64,000 nucleotides of DNA from Alloacidobacterium sp035547425 (GCA_035547425.1 DASZUU010000051.1:182223-246222); one strand, 5' to 3'. Positions 46,547-54,810 are shown, counted from the first letter of the stretch. Numbers and translations are program-made. The notes: generated from the sequence alone by a model not told the origin.

Positions 46547-47104
46547 ATGCGAAAACTCTCACTCGGCGTCATGTTGCTTTTCCTATCAGCATCACTCTTA
46601 TCGTTTGCTCAAGATACGAGTAAGCCTGCCAAAACACCTGGGCATTTTTATAAGCTCGCCTATGTTGTTCAGGAGGTTTCTGACAGCGGCAAGGTGATAA
46701 ACACTCGCTCTTATATGACAAATATTCGGATCGGCGAGGATGGAGTGCAAATACGCGCAGGCAATCGAGTACCAATCGATACAGAACAGCACGCGGGCGC
46801 AGTCTCATCGAGCCTCGTCAATCTGCAATTTCAATATCGGGATGTCGGAATAAATATCGATAGCGCCCATGCAGAAGAAATTGAGGAAAAGCTTGCTCTT
46901 AAGGTAACAGCGGAAGAGAATGACTTTGCCGGACCAAGTTCCACCTGGCCAAATCAGATAACAACAGTGCCCGTCATACGCCAGAACAAATGGTCGGGCG
47001 ATTTCATCCTTCCCATCGGAAAACCAACGGTAATTTTTTCTTCGGATGATTTAAGTACCAGAGGCAAAATCCAGATAGTGCTTACCCCCACGCGTGTGGA
47101 TTAA
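46547..47104 (+). CDS. Secreted protein of unknown function
   Basis: The 185-aa product has a signal peptide (MRKLSLGVMLLFLSASLLSFAQ). The rest looks beta-rich, with FYKLAYVVQEVSDSGKVINTRSY and a central region listing IRAGNRVPI and FQYRDVGINIDSAH, and ends WSGDFILPIGKPTVIFSSDDLSTRGKIQIVLTPTRVD. The arrangement ECF, membrane protein, secreted protein suggests it is a target or sensor of that sigma system. A good ribosome-binding site (AAGGAG) lies 6 nt upstream. No characterised family was recognised. Confidence 0.78.
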   Translation: MRKLSLGVMLLFLSASLLSFAQDTSKPAKTPGHFYKLAYVVQEVSDSGKVINTRSYMTNIRIGEDGVQIRAGNRVPIDTEQHAGAVSSSLVNLQFQYRDVGINIDSAHAEEIEEKLALKVTAEENDFAGPSSTWPNQITTVPVIRQNKWSGDFILPIGKPTVIFSSDDLSTRGKIQIVLTPTRVD

Positions 47105-47109
47105 AAAAG

Positions 47110-47137
47110 CAACGAGGATGCTCACGCATCCTCGTTG
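47110..47137. terminator. Strong hairpin after the ECF operon
   Basis: CAACGAGGATGC and GCATCCTCGTTG pair perfectly (12 bp) around TCAC. The plus strand lacks a T-run after it; the minus strand has one (A-tract at 47103-47108). It lies 6 nt past the stop of the secreted-protein gene and probably still ends that transcript or protects its 3' end. Confidence 0.55.
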
Positions 47138-47323
47138 TCCGAGGAGGGTTTGCTGCTATTGAAGAAGCGGAGCACTTTTGGCAGTGTTGCCTCTCTGTAG
47201 CGAAGACAGCAATTCGAGGAAAAAAGTTTCGGTTGCCCTGAGAAATATTTTTCACTGTTCCGCCAAAAGCTTTTTCCCAGAATGGTCTACGGAACAGGGT
47301 CGGGAATTTTCGAGTCTCGAGAA

Positions 47324-47356
47324 ATATCGTAATACGACATAATCGTGATACGATAT
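47324..47356. promoter_or_regulatory. Paired palindromic sites, candidate MarR operator
   Basis: Two 11-bp sites, TCGTAATACGA (47327-47337, perfect around a central A) and TCGTGATACGA (47343-47353, one mismatch), start 16 bp apart. Flanking ATA/TAT extend them into a larger inverted repeat. They end 7 nt before the MarR start codon, which suggests autoregulation of the marR-CLC operon. Confidence 0.65.
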
Positions 47357-47360
47357 ATTT

Positions 47361-47897
47361 ATGAGCCCGGTCACGGATAAGGCGGCATTGAGCACCCATC
47401 AGCCCCATCCTTATGCAGGGAAAGCAGGCATTGCCACTGCTCAGAATGGACACAGCGGGCCTCTGGGCATCGAGCAGTACCAGAAACTCGCCGAGTTTCG
47501 CTTTCAACTGCGTAAATTTCTGCAATTCAGCCATTTAGCGGCGGAAGGCTGCGGTATTCGCCCGCAGCAGTACCAATTGCTGCTGTGCGTCTGCGGCATG
47601 CCGTCGGAGCTTGATCCCACGATTGCCAATGTAGCTGCGCGCATGATGCTGAAGCACAACAGCGCTGTAGAGCTGGTAGACCGCACGCTGGAGCAGGGCC
47701 TGCTGCGCCGCTGCCCCGATCCGACCGATCATCGCCGCATCCTGTTGCGGGTAACGAATCTCGGCGAACGCCTTCTCGCCTCGCTGGCCGATTATCACAT
47801 GCAGGAACTGGAACAGACGGGGCCGGAGCTGATCCGCGCGCTGCGCCGTGTTCTTAGCATGAAACCCACTAACGGTAAGACCAAGACGGAACAATGA
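47361..47897 (+). CDS. MarR-family transcriptional regulator
   Basis: The 178-aa protein has a winged-helix domain at residues 55-135. QYQLLLCVCGMPSELDPTIANVAARMMLKHNSAVELVDRTLEQGLLRR is the helix-turn-helix part, and CPDPTDHRRILLRVTNLGERLL is the MarR wing. A flexible N-terminal tail of about 35 residues is unusual and has no recognised motif. It overlaps the CLC gene by 4 nt (ATGA), so it probably controls chloride/proton or fluoride handling. The ligand is unknown. Confidence 0.92.
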   Translation: MSPVTDKAALSTHQPHPYAGKAGIATAQNGHSGPLGIEQYQKLAEFRFQLRKFLQFSHLAAEGCGIRPQQYQLLLCVCGMPSELDPTIANVAARMMLKHNSAVELVDRTLEQGLLRRCPDPTDHRRILLRVTNLGERLLASLADYHMQELEQTGPELIRALRRVLSMKPTNGKTKTEQ

Positions 47898-49558
47898 GCA
47901 AGACATCGCATCCCGAAGTACATTCGCATCTGCGCGACTTTAACGCAGATCCACGCATGCTGCTGTTAAGCGTGCTGGCCCTGGTAACGGGTGTTGCCGG
48001 AGCTGTGCTCGCATATTTTCTGCTGCACCTGATTTATGCAGCGACAAACATCTTCTACTTTCATCGCCTGAGCTGGCAGTTTGTTTCTCCTGCCGCAAAT
48101 ACGCTGCATTGGCTGGCAGTCTTTGTGCCGATTGTCGGCGGACTCATCATCGGCGTCATGGCACGCTTCGGCACGGACAAGATTCGCGGACACGGCATTC
48201 CGGAAGCGCTTGAAGCCATCCTGATGAACGGGGCGAAAGTTGACGGCAAAGTCGCCATCTATAAACCGCTTTCGGCGGCAATTGCCATCGGTTCCGGCGG
48301 ACCATTCGGCGCGGAAGGCCCAATCATTATGACAGCGGGCTCCGTCGGCTCGCTTTTCGGCCAGCTCTTTAAACTGAGCGACGCGGAACGCACCACGATG
48401 CTGGTTGCCGGAGCGGCGGCCGGTATGGCCGGAGTTTTTTCGACTCCGCTTTCCGCCGTGCTGCTGGCAGTCGAGCTGCTGCTCTTTGAGTGGAGGCCGC
48501 GCAGCCTGGTTCCTGTTGCCATCGCGGCAACTACTTCCGGCGTGCTGCGCCGCTATTTTCTGGGGGCGGGGCCGCTCTTCCCCATGCCGGCGATGGCTCC
48601 AGTGATTGACCCGAAGACCGTGCTGGCGGCTCTGCTTTTAGGAGTGGTAGCCGGAGTGGCAGCATTGATACTGAGCCGCGCGGTCTATACCTTTGAAGAC
48701 CTTTTTGAGGAACACCTGCCTGTCCACTGGATGTGGTGGCCAGCCATTGGCGGCGTTGTGGTGGGCATCGGCGGACTTATTTTTCCGCGCGCGCTGGGAA
48801 CCGGCTACGACGTGATTGCCTCGCTCATTGGGGGAAATACGACGTGGCAACTGCTGGCGGGCGTGCTCATCATTAAGAGCATCATCTGGTCGTTTTCGCT
48901 CGGCTCTGGCACCTCTGGCGGCATTCTTGCGCCTCTTTTGATGATCGGCGGAGCGCTGGGCGCGATGGTGGGCTTCGGCCTGCCGTTTATGGAAACAGGC
49001 GGCTGGCCCCTGATCGGCATGGCTGCGATTCTGGCTGGGGCCATCGGCTGCCCGCTCACGGCTGCTGTGCTCAGTATGGAATTGACGCATAACTATGCGC
49101 TTATGCTGCCGCTGCTTGCCGCTTCAGTAGCGGCACATGCGTTTACGGTGCTCTTCCAAAGGCGCTCCATTCTTACGGAGCGACTCAGCCGTCGCGGCTA
49201 TCACCTGAGCCGCGAGTATGGGGTCGATCCGCTGGAAACCGTAACTGTGGCGCAGATTATGGCGACGGCGGAACTACCGGTGCCGGAAACGGCACTCGAT
49301 TCTCCCGTCTTTGCTTATCCGGGAGAAACACTGCGCACGGTCGCGGAGCGCATGGCGTCGGCGCATGTGACCGAGATGCCGGTGCTGGAATTTGCAACCA
49401 GAAAACCGCTCTCGATGATTCGCCTGGAGGATATGCTGCATGCGCGTGCTCGCTCGTATATTCGCGAAACGAAACAGGAGAGGGTGCGGCGGCTTCGCGT
49501 TCCTTTTTCCCGCTCACGCTCGAAGGAGATCGAGGGCGATTACGAATCGGCGTCCTAA
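47894..49558 (+). CDS. CLC-family anion channel/antiporter with CBS domain
   Basis: The 554-aa protein has the CLC fold in residues 20-440. The usual GSGIP motif reads GHGIP here (RGHGIPEALEAI). The GREGP motif reads GAEGP, keeping the gating glutamate, and the GxFxP motif reads GGILAP. A cytoplasmic tail contains a CBS-like segment (VAQIMATAELPVPE through PVLEFATRKPLSMIRLEDML) and a very basic end. The serine-to-histidine change at the central anion site makes ion selectivity uncertain. It is coupled to the MarR gene. Confidence 0.9.
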   Translation: MSKTSHPEVHSHLRDFNADPRMLLLSVLALVTGVAGAVLAYFLLHLIYAATNIFYFHRLSWQFVSPAANTLHWLAVFVPIVGGLIIGVMARFGTDKIRGHGIPEALEAILMNGAKVDGKVAIYKPLSAAIAIGSGGPFGAEGPIIMTAGSVGSLFGQLFKLSDAERTTMLVAGAAAGMAGVFSTPLSAVLLAVELLLFEWRPRSLVPVAIAATTSGVLRRYFLGAGPLFPMPAMAPVIDPKTVLAALLLGVVAGVAALILSRAVYTFEDLFEEHLPVHWMWWPAIGGVVVGIGGLIFPRALGTGYDVIASLIGGNTTWQLLAGVLIIKSIIWSFSLGSGTSGGILAPLLMIGGALGAMVGFGLPFMETGGWPLIGMAAILAGAIGCPLTAAVLSMELTHNYALMLPLLAASVAAHAFTVLFQRRSILTERLSRRGYHLSREYGVDPLETVTVAQIMATAELPVPETALDSPVFAYPGETLRTVAERMASAHVTEMPVLEFATRKPLSMIRLEDMLHARARSYIRETKQERVRRLRVPFSRSRSKEIEGDYESAS

Positions 49559-49812
49559 ATAGTAGTGACGCCGAGCAGTTCGCTCATTTCCTCGTAAAGA
49601 AAGCCGTATCCGGGGCGATACGGCTGCACCCATTTGCCATCAATCACAAGCTGGGGAATAGCACGCTTTCCTACATGGCGAAGAACTTCCTCGGCAGCAC
49701 CGGGCGTATTTTCAATATCGATTTCGACAAATGAAATGCTGTGCTTTTCGAGGAAGCGCTTGGCTTCGCGGCAGTCGCGGCACCAGTTCGCGGTGTAGAG
49801 CAGGATAGGCAT
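49555..49812 (-). CDS. Glutaredoxin-like protein
   Basis: The 85-aa thioredoxin-fold protein starts MPILLYTANWCRDCREAKRFLEKH, with the active site CRDC (residues 11-14). It then has VEIDIENTPGAAEEVLRHVGKRAIPQLVIDGKWVQPY, the cis-proline segment of glutaredoxins. The ATG at 49812 is preferred over an upstream one at 49878, whose extra 22 residues match nothing. Such small redoxins reduce disulfides or glutathione adducts. It converges with the CLC gene, overlapping its stop by 4 nt. Confidence 0.88.
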   Translation of the reverse strand: MPILLYTANWCRDCREAKRFLEKHSISFVEIDIENTPGAAEEVLRHVGKRAIPQLVIDGKWVQPYRPGYGFLYEEMSELLGVTTI

Positions 49813-49870
49813 GGCAAATATCATACCGGGCTGCGCTTGTGTTTGGCAGCCCGGTATTTTTGGGGCAAAT

Positions 49871-50584
49871 TTAACCACCGAGGGTAAAGACGATGTTGAT
49901 GGTAGTTTCTACCGCGACCGGCTCTCCGTTCAGTGTAAAAGGCCGATATCGCGCCCGCTGGACGGCTTCCACCGCGGCAGATTGCAGCATCGGCGGGCCG
50001 CTGATGACCTGCAGCTTTTCTATCATTCCTTCTTTGGAGATGACAGCCTGTATCACAACTGGTCCCTGTATCCGGGCTGCCCGGGCAATTGCGGGATAGA
50101 CGGGCTGAATCGGCGTCAGCAACTGCCCTTTAGCTACGCCCGAGGAAATGTGCATCGGTCCACGGGGCGTGGCCGGCTTCACATCCGGAGGCGTGGGCGA
50201 AGAGAGTGATCGAAACAGTCCGGTATCGATCCCTTCGCTCGATCTTCCAAGACCGGTATCGATAGCCGATGGCGGTGTATCCGCACTGTTCATGTTTACG
50301 TGCTGCGGAATGAGTCTGGGAGCGGCCAGCGGATGGTCGATCATAACGGGTTGGCGGGCTGCGTTTGTCTGTACGTGCTGCGGCAGATTTGCAGGCGAAG
50401 GCGGAACTGGCGGAGCGGTGAGCAGCATGGTTAATGTCTTGTTCGAAAGCGTTGAGGGATGCAGGAAAGGATACAGGGCTAATGCGGCAAGCAAGGCGGC
50501 TTGCACGGCAAAGGAACCGATGGCGAAATATCGGCTGCGGGTGCGAATGCGCCCAGTCGACTCCATAAGGCTATCTTCAAACAT
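49871..50584 (-). CDS. TonB-family energy transducer
   Basis: The 237-aa protein has a short cytoplasmic N-terminus, one membrane helix (about residues 20-40, IGSFAVQAALLAALALYPF), a proline-rich periplasmic linker and a C-terminal TonB domain. The TonB domain reads PVYPAIARAARIQGPVVIQAVISKEGMIEKLQVISGPPMLQSAAVEAVQRARYRPFTLNG. It would transmit proton-motive force to outer-membrane receptors. The ATG at 50584 follows a TTGGAG site and is chosen over the longer frame from 50683. No exbBD is adjacent. Confidence 0.9.
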   Translation of the reverse strand: MFEDSLMESTGRIRTRSRYFAIGSFAVQAALLAALALYPFLHPSTLSNKTLTMLLTAPPVPPSPANLPQHVQTNAARQPVMIDHPLAAPRLIPQHVNMNSADTPPSAIDTGLGRSSEGIDTGLFRSLSSPTPPDVKPATPRGPMHISSGVAKGQLLTPIQPVYPAIARAARIQGPVVIQAVISKEGMIEKLQVISGPPMLQSAAVEAVQRARYRPFTLNGEPVAVETTINIVFTLGG

Positions 50585-50709
50585 AGCGTCTCCAAACCAA
50601 TCGAGATTTGGTGAGCGAGACACCTGCTGCAATAGACACCGGAATGACGGCTGAGTTCCCGATCGCGAGCGACCGTAACTCATGCGTAAGTCGACGGCAG
50701 AAATGAAAA

Positions 50710-50735
50710 GGCGAGTTCTTTTGCAAGAACCCGCC
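50710..50735 (-). terminator. Hairpin with T-run on the minus strand
   Basis: GGCG-A-GTTCTT pairs with AAGAAC-C-CGCC around TTGC. The minus strand continues with TTTTC. It lies 300 nt past the SDR gene and 126 nt before the TonB gene on that strand, and probably separates their transcripts. Confidence 0.55.
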
Positions 50736-51028
50736 TCTTCTATCCGATTTTTTGAAGATTCGGCTCGGCCAAAACCGAATCACAATCTATTCTTTGTGAG
50801 TCCCGGATTATGCGGGACCAGCGAGTTCAGCCCGCGTTTCCCTCACCCTTCCGTTATCACATTGACGATTGTATGAGTTTCCTCGCTGCCAATCGCAAGC
50901 ATCGTTGCCGATTCTTTTGACGGCCATAGTCTACTCTCTCCTTTTTGGAAGATTTCTCTTCCGTTACCAGATAAGAATCGATTCTTACTGAATCAGTTGC
51001 CGATACAAATCCGATAGCTGCGAAAAAA
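50736..51028. other. Intergenic region with palindromes
   Basis: No gene is supported here. The region holds GATTCGG/CCGAATC arms around 50757-50781, GTCCCG/CGGGAC arms around 50801-50819, and a perfect 16-bp palindrome TAAGAATCGATTCTTA at 50972-50987. It sits between two minus-strand genes, SDR and TonB. Confidence 0.55.
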
Positions 51029-51899
51029 TTAGTAGGGCGTGCGTCCGCCGGTTGCTCCATAGACTTCACCGGTTACATAGCTGGCGTCGTCGGAGGCAAG
51101 GAACACAAAAAACCTTCGCTAATTCCGTTGGTTGAGCGAGACGGCCGAAGGATGTATTTTCCCCGAAGGTCTTTACCTTTTCCGGAGGCATGGTGGAAGG
51201 AATCAGCGGTGTCCAGACTGGGCCGGGAGCCACAGCATTGACGCGCACACCTTTCTTCATTGCAATCTCGGAGATGCTTTTCGTCATGCTGAGAATGGCG
51301 GCTTTGGTTGCCGCGTATGCCACCAGTTGCGGGCTGGGATCGTATGCCTGAATCGATGTGGTATTGAGGATCACACCGCCGGGCTTCAGCTTCTGCAGCG
51401 CCGCCTGCGATAGCATGAAGGTGCCGAAAACGTTTGTGCGAAAGGTATGTTCCAGCTCATCCAGAGGGATATCTTCCAGCTTTTCATGCGTCATCTGGTA
51501 TCCGGCATTATTCACCACAATATCCAGTTGTCCGAATTCTTTCAGCGCAGTGTTCACGAGCTTATCGGCTGTTTCTTTTTCTCCGATGTCGCCTGGAACG
51601 CGCGCTACCTTGCTTCCGCTTTTTTCAATGACTGAGGCTGTTTCTTTCGCATCGGCTTCTTCTTCCGGAAGATAGGAGATCACCACGCGGGCTCCTTCTT
51701 TTGCGAATGCAATGGCTACGGCTCGCCCGATTCCGGAATCCCCACCGGTGATGATGGCAACTTTATCTTTCAGCTTTCCCGTGCCTTTGTAGCTGGTTTC
51801 TCCGTGATCGGCCTGCGGATTCATCTCTCTTACGCTGCCGGGATGGCTCTGCGGCTGCTGCGGAAAAGGCGGCTTAGGCCCTGCTTCTCTGGGATCCAC
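51029..51899 (-). pseudogene. Short-chain dehydrogenase/reductase gene with a frameshift near the end
   Basis: The product is an SDR of the YghA/general-stress type: DPREAGPKPPFPQQPQ, NPQADHGETSYKGTGKLKDK, the NAD(P) motif TGGDSGIG, NNAG, and the catalytic YAATKAA. The GTG at 51899 follows a GGAGG site and fits the family start. After LAQPTELAKVF the frame reads nonsense (CVPCLRRRQLCNR, stop at 51066). One base away it reads FLASDDASYVTGEVYGATGG and RTPY with a stop at 51029, the normal family end. An extra base in the A6 run at 51107-51112 (T6 on the coding strand; T5 would restore the frame) explains it. The intact protein would be 289 aa. Confidence 0.88.
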
Positions 51900-51970
51900 T
51901 TCACACCTCCATTTTCTTTTGAGATGCAGATTCAGATTCGTACTACTGCATCCAATCAAACCGACGCATT

Positions 51971-53080
51971 ATGAGCTCGCAAACTGTCGTACCCGATCCA
52001 GTCCAATCCGCAAAAGAAGCGGGGCTTCGCTATGTAACAGACGCGCAGCCCGGGATTCAACGAAAGCGCCAGGGGAAAGGCTTCCGCTACATCGATGCCG
52101 AGGGCAAGCCGGTGCGCGATGCCGAAACCCTGGCTCGCATCCGGTCGCTGGTGATTCCTCCGGCGTGGAACAATGTCTGGATTTGTGCTAACCCGAAAGG
52201 GCACTTACAGGCAACCGGCCGCGATGCCAAGGGCAGAAAACAGAGCAAGTATCATCCACGCTGGCGCGAGGTGCGCGACGAAACCAAATATGAGCGCATG
52301 CTGCTTTTTGGAACGGTTCTGCCGACGATTCGCGAACGGGTGGAGCAGGATTTAGCGCTATCCGGGATGCCGCGCCACAAAGTTCTTGCTGCCATCGTGC
52401 GGCTTATGGAAACGACGTGCATTCGCGTAGGCAATGAAGAATATGCGCGAAACAATCATTCGTATGGATTGACGACGATGCGCAACCGCCATGTAGAAGT
52501 TGATGGCGCAACCGTTATCTTCAAGTTTCAAGGCAAGAGCGGCATTCGTCATGCCATCGATATCAATGACAGGCGGCTGGCGAAAATCATCCGGCGCTGC
52601 CAGGATTTGCCGGGCTACGAATTGTTTCAATATGTCGATAGCGAAGGAGAACAGCACTCCATCGATTCTGCCGATGTGAATGAATACCTGCGTGAAATCA
52701 GTCAGCAGGATTTCACAGCGAAGGATTTTCGTACCTGGGCCGGCACGGTGCTTGCCAGCATGGCTCTCCGCGAACTGGAAGTATTTACTTCGGAGACAGA
52801 GGCCAAAAAAAATGTGGTCCAGGCAATTAAGCAGGTCGCCGCAAGACTGGGCAATACGCCCTCCGTCTGCCGAAAATGCTATGTGCATCCCGCTGTGCTC
52901 GACTGCTATTTGATGGGCGCTTTGAAATGCGCTTCGAAACGCAGGCGGAAGCAAGCCGCAGACGAGGCGGAGATGCTTCTGCGCGAGGAAGCCGCCCTGA
53001 TGCGGCTCTTGCGACAGCGCGAGTCCGCAGCTGAGAAAAAATCGCGCCGTAAAGGAAAAAGCTCTGCCAAGGCGGCCTGA
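51971..53080 (+). CDS. Bacterial DNA topoisomerase IB
   Basis: The 369-aa enzyme is a poxvirus-like type IB topoisomerase that relaxes supercoils through a 3'-phosphotyrosine. An N-terminal domain (residues 15-100) contains FRYIDAEGKPV and IPPAWNNVWICANPKGHLQATGRDAKGRKQ. Catalytic residues are probably Arg152 (CIRVGNEEYARNNHSYGLTT), Lys189 (FQGKSGIRH), Arg254 (FRTWAGT) and Tyr304 (CRKCYVHPAV). The basic tail (KKSRRKGKSSAK) likely adds DNA affinity. It diverges from the SDR gene across 71 nt. Confidence 0.93.
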   Translation: MSSQTVVPDPVQSAKEAGLRYVTDAQPGIQRKRQGKGFRYIDAEGKPVRDAETLARIRSLVIPPAWNNVWICANPKGHLQATGRDAKGRKQSKYHPRWREVRDETKYERMLLFGTVLPTIRERVEQDLALSGMPRHKVLAAIVRLMETTCIRVGNEEYARNNHSYGLTTMRNRHVEVDGATVIFKFQGKSGIRHAIDINDRRLAKIIRRCQDLPGYELFQYVDSEGEQHSIDSADVNEYLREISQQDFTAKDFRTWAGTVLASMALRELEVFTSETEAKKNVVQAIKQVAARLGNTPSVCRKCYVHPAVLDCYLMGALKCASKRRRKQAADEAEMLLREEAALMRLLRQRESAAEKKSRRKGKSSAKAA

Positions 53081-53137
53081 GAAGAGAGATTTTGCGTCTC
53101 ATCCAAACGTATATCGAAGCCTCATGAAGATGATCCA

Positions 53138-53943
53138 GTGCTGCCGATCAGCTCTTCCACAGAGCCCGAGTTTTTGCCGGAAGCCCAAGCCTGCTATCGC
53201 GGCGTGCTTGAATCTTTGCAGCAGGCTGGAATTCCGTATGCCGTTGCCGGAGCCTTTGCCTTGCACAAACATACGGGCATATGGCGCACAACGAAAGATC
53301 TGGATGTAGTGCTCGAAGCCGGATGGGTTCCGAATGCGCTTCAACGCCTGGAGCAGATGGGATTTGAAACCTATATCAAAGATCCGGTGTGGCTGGCCAA
53401 AGCGTTTCGCGGAGATTACTTCGTGGACCTGATCACTGCGCTCGGCAACGCCGTTCTGGTGGTAGACGCTACGTGGATCGATCGCGGCACGCCTGATGAG
53501 GTTTTCGGCATCCCCTGCCGGGTTCTGGGCGCGGAAGAGATGATTGCCTCGAAGGTCTTTGTTTCACGGCGCGAGCGCTTCGACGCCGCCGATGTCGCGC
53601 ACCTGATCCGTGCCTGCGGCGAACGCCTGGATTGGGATCGCCTGCAGTCTCTGCTTGAGCCGCACTGGGAGATGCTGCTTTGGAGCCTGGTTTTCTTTTC
53701 CTATGTTTATGCTTCGCAGATCAGCGTCGTTCCGCAAGAAATATGGGACAAATTGCTGGGACGTTTTCAAGAACATGTGCGCCATCCAAAGACGAATGAG
53801 CCATTTCGCGGAACGCTTATCGATCCGAATATGTTTGCTATCGATGTAACGGAATGGGGAGAACGCGATCTCTATCGCGAATATTGCGAGCGTTATCCAT
53901 TTTGCTGCAGGCAGTCGAATCAAAACAGGGAGATAAGAGATGA
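53138..53943 (+). pseudogene. Nucleotidyltransferase-fold protein gene with a probable frameshift
   Basis: The frame starts with GTG and encodes a nucleotidyltransferase-like domain: YAVAGAFALHKHTGIWRTTKDLDVVLE, then YFVDLITALGN, with the paired acidic residues of that superfamily. A helical domain follows (MIASKVFVSRRERFDAADVAHLIRAC). As written, the frame runs to 54172, through 233 nt of the next gene in the wrong frame. One extra T in the T4 run at 53900-53903 would instead give YPFLLQAVESKQGDKR and a stop at 53943 that overlaps the next start as ATGA. The intended protein is then 268 aa. Its substrate is unknown. Confidence 0.75.
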
Positions 53944-54656
53944 GAGTGGCGGCCGTCGCCGATATCCACTTCAAGGACTCGGATCGGGAAGAAAATATCC
54001 GGCAGTTTCTGCCCGTCAACGACCTGGCGGATGTGCTGGTAATTGCAGGCGACCTAACCAATCACGGCTTGCCGGAGGAGATGCGCGCCTGTCTATCTGT
54101 TCTCGAGCACATTCATATTCCTATCGTGGCGGTGCTTGGGAATCACGATCACGAAAGCGGGCATCAGGATGAATTGGCCGGGATGGCGCGCGTTGCCGGC
54201 ATCCACCTGCTCGATGGGCAATGCTTTGAAGTGGATGGCGTGGGATTTGCCGGAGTGAAGGGATTCTGCGGGGGATTTGCTCCTTACGAGCTGATGCCTT
54301 TTGGTGAAGGCGGCATCAAGACCTTTGTCGAGATCGCCGAGCGCGAAGCCATCAAACTTGATTACGGTCTTGCACAGTTACAGACGCCGATAAAAATTGC
54401 CATCACCCACTATGCTCCGATTAAAGAAACTGTCGTGGGCGAACCGGAGCCCATCTTTCCGTTTCTCGGCAGCTCCCGACTGGAGCGCGCCCTGAATATC
54501 CATAAGCCAATATTTGCCCTGCACGGACATGCGCATCATGGAACATATTCGGCGAAATCGCAGTCGGGAGTATGCATTTATAACGTTGCTTTACCTATTC
54601 TGAAGGCAAGGAAGGAGCCATACCCCTTCAAGCTATTTCCCGATATTACGAAATAA
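53940..54656 (+). CDS. Calcineurin-like metallophosphoesterase
   Basis: The 238-aa enzyme has all metallophosphoesterase motifs: D8-x-H10 (VADIHF), GD at residues 37-38 (IAGDLTNHG), GNHDHE (residues 66-71), a later THYAP, and GHAHHG. The dimetal centre should therefore be complete. The substrate could be a phosphodiester or nucleotide. The gene is coupled to the nucleotidyltransferase-like gene, which suggests the two make and break the same kind of bond on one target, but this is inference. Confidence 0.9.
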   Translation: MRVAAVADIHFKDSDREENIRQFLPVNDLADVLVIAGDLTNHGLPEEMRACLSVLEHIHIPIVAVLGNHDHESGHQDELAGMARVAGIHLLDGQCFEVDGVGFAGVKGFCGGFAPYELMPFGEGGIKTFVEIAEREAIKLDYGLAQLQTPIKIAITHYAPIKETVVGEPEPIFPFLGSSRLERALNIHKPIFALHGHAHHGTYSAKSQSGVCIYNVALPILKARKEPYPFKLFPDITK

Positions 54657-54717
54657 GCTATTGATAATAATTAACTTATATCAAGTTATATGCATAAGCA
54701 TTCGATTTATTCATAAT

Positions 54718-54744
54718 ATGTGAGCGCATTTAACTCACATTTTA
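54718..54744 (+). terminator. Terminator-like hairpin
   Basis: ATGTGAG and CTCACAT pair around a 9-nt loop, followed by TTTT. It is 60 nt after the metallophosphoesterase stop, in an AT-rich stretch that also holds a TAACTT-N5-AAGTTA inverted repeat (54672-54688). Confidence 0.5.
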
Positions 54745-54755
54745 TCGATACCGAC

Positions 54756-54785
54756 TTGACAAAGCTCTTCCGAGTTCCCTACATT
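54756..54785 (+). promoter_or_regulatory. Sigma70 promoter of groESL
   Basis: A -35 TTGACA (54756-54761) is followed after 18 bp by TACATT (54780-54785) as -10. The predicted start falls inside the CIRCE element directly downstream. Confidence 0.7.
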
Positions 54786-54810
54786 AGCAATCGAAGAGTG
54801 AAAGTGCTAA
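54784..54810. promoter_or_regulatory. CIRCE element (HrcA operator)
   Basis: TTAGCAATC-N9-AAGTGCTAA matches the CIRCE consensus TTAGCACTC-N9-GAGTGCTAA in all but one position of each arm, with the exact 9-bp spacing. It overlaps the transcription start of groESL, so HrcA repression is expected. hrcA itself is not in the window. Confidence 0.88.

Noticed and set aside
47082..47534. 150-codon minus-strand frame over the marR start region
   Set aside because: It covers the hairpin, the operator and the marR N-terminus, has no family resemblance, and marR is clearly the coding strand.
50857..51069. 70-codon minus-strand frame beyond the SDR gene
   Set aside because: Its start lies inside the out-of-frame end of the SDR gene and the product has no coding character.
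54672..54688. TAACTT-N5-AAGTTA inverted repeat after the metallophosphoesterase
   Set aside because: In such AT-rich sequence a 6-bp inverted repeat is expected by chance; no promoter or gene context supports an operator.
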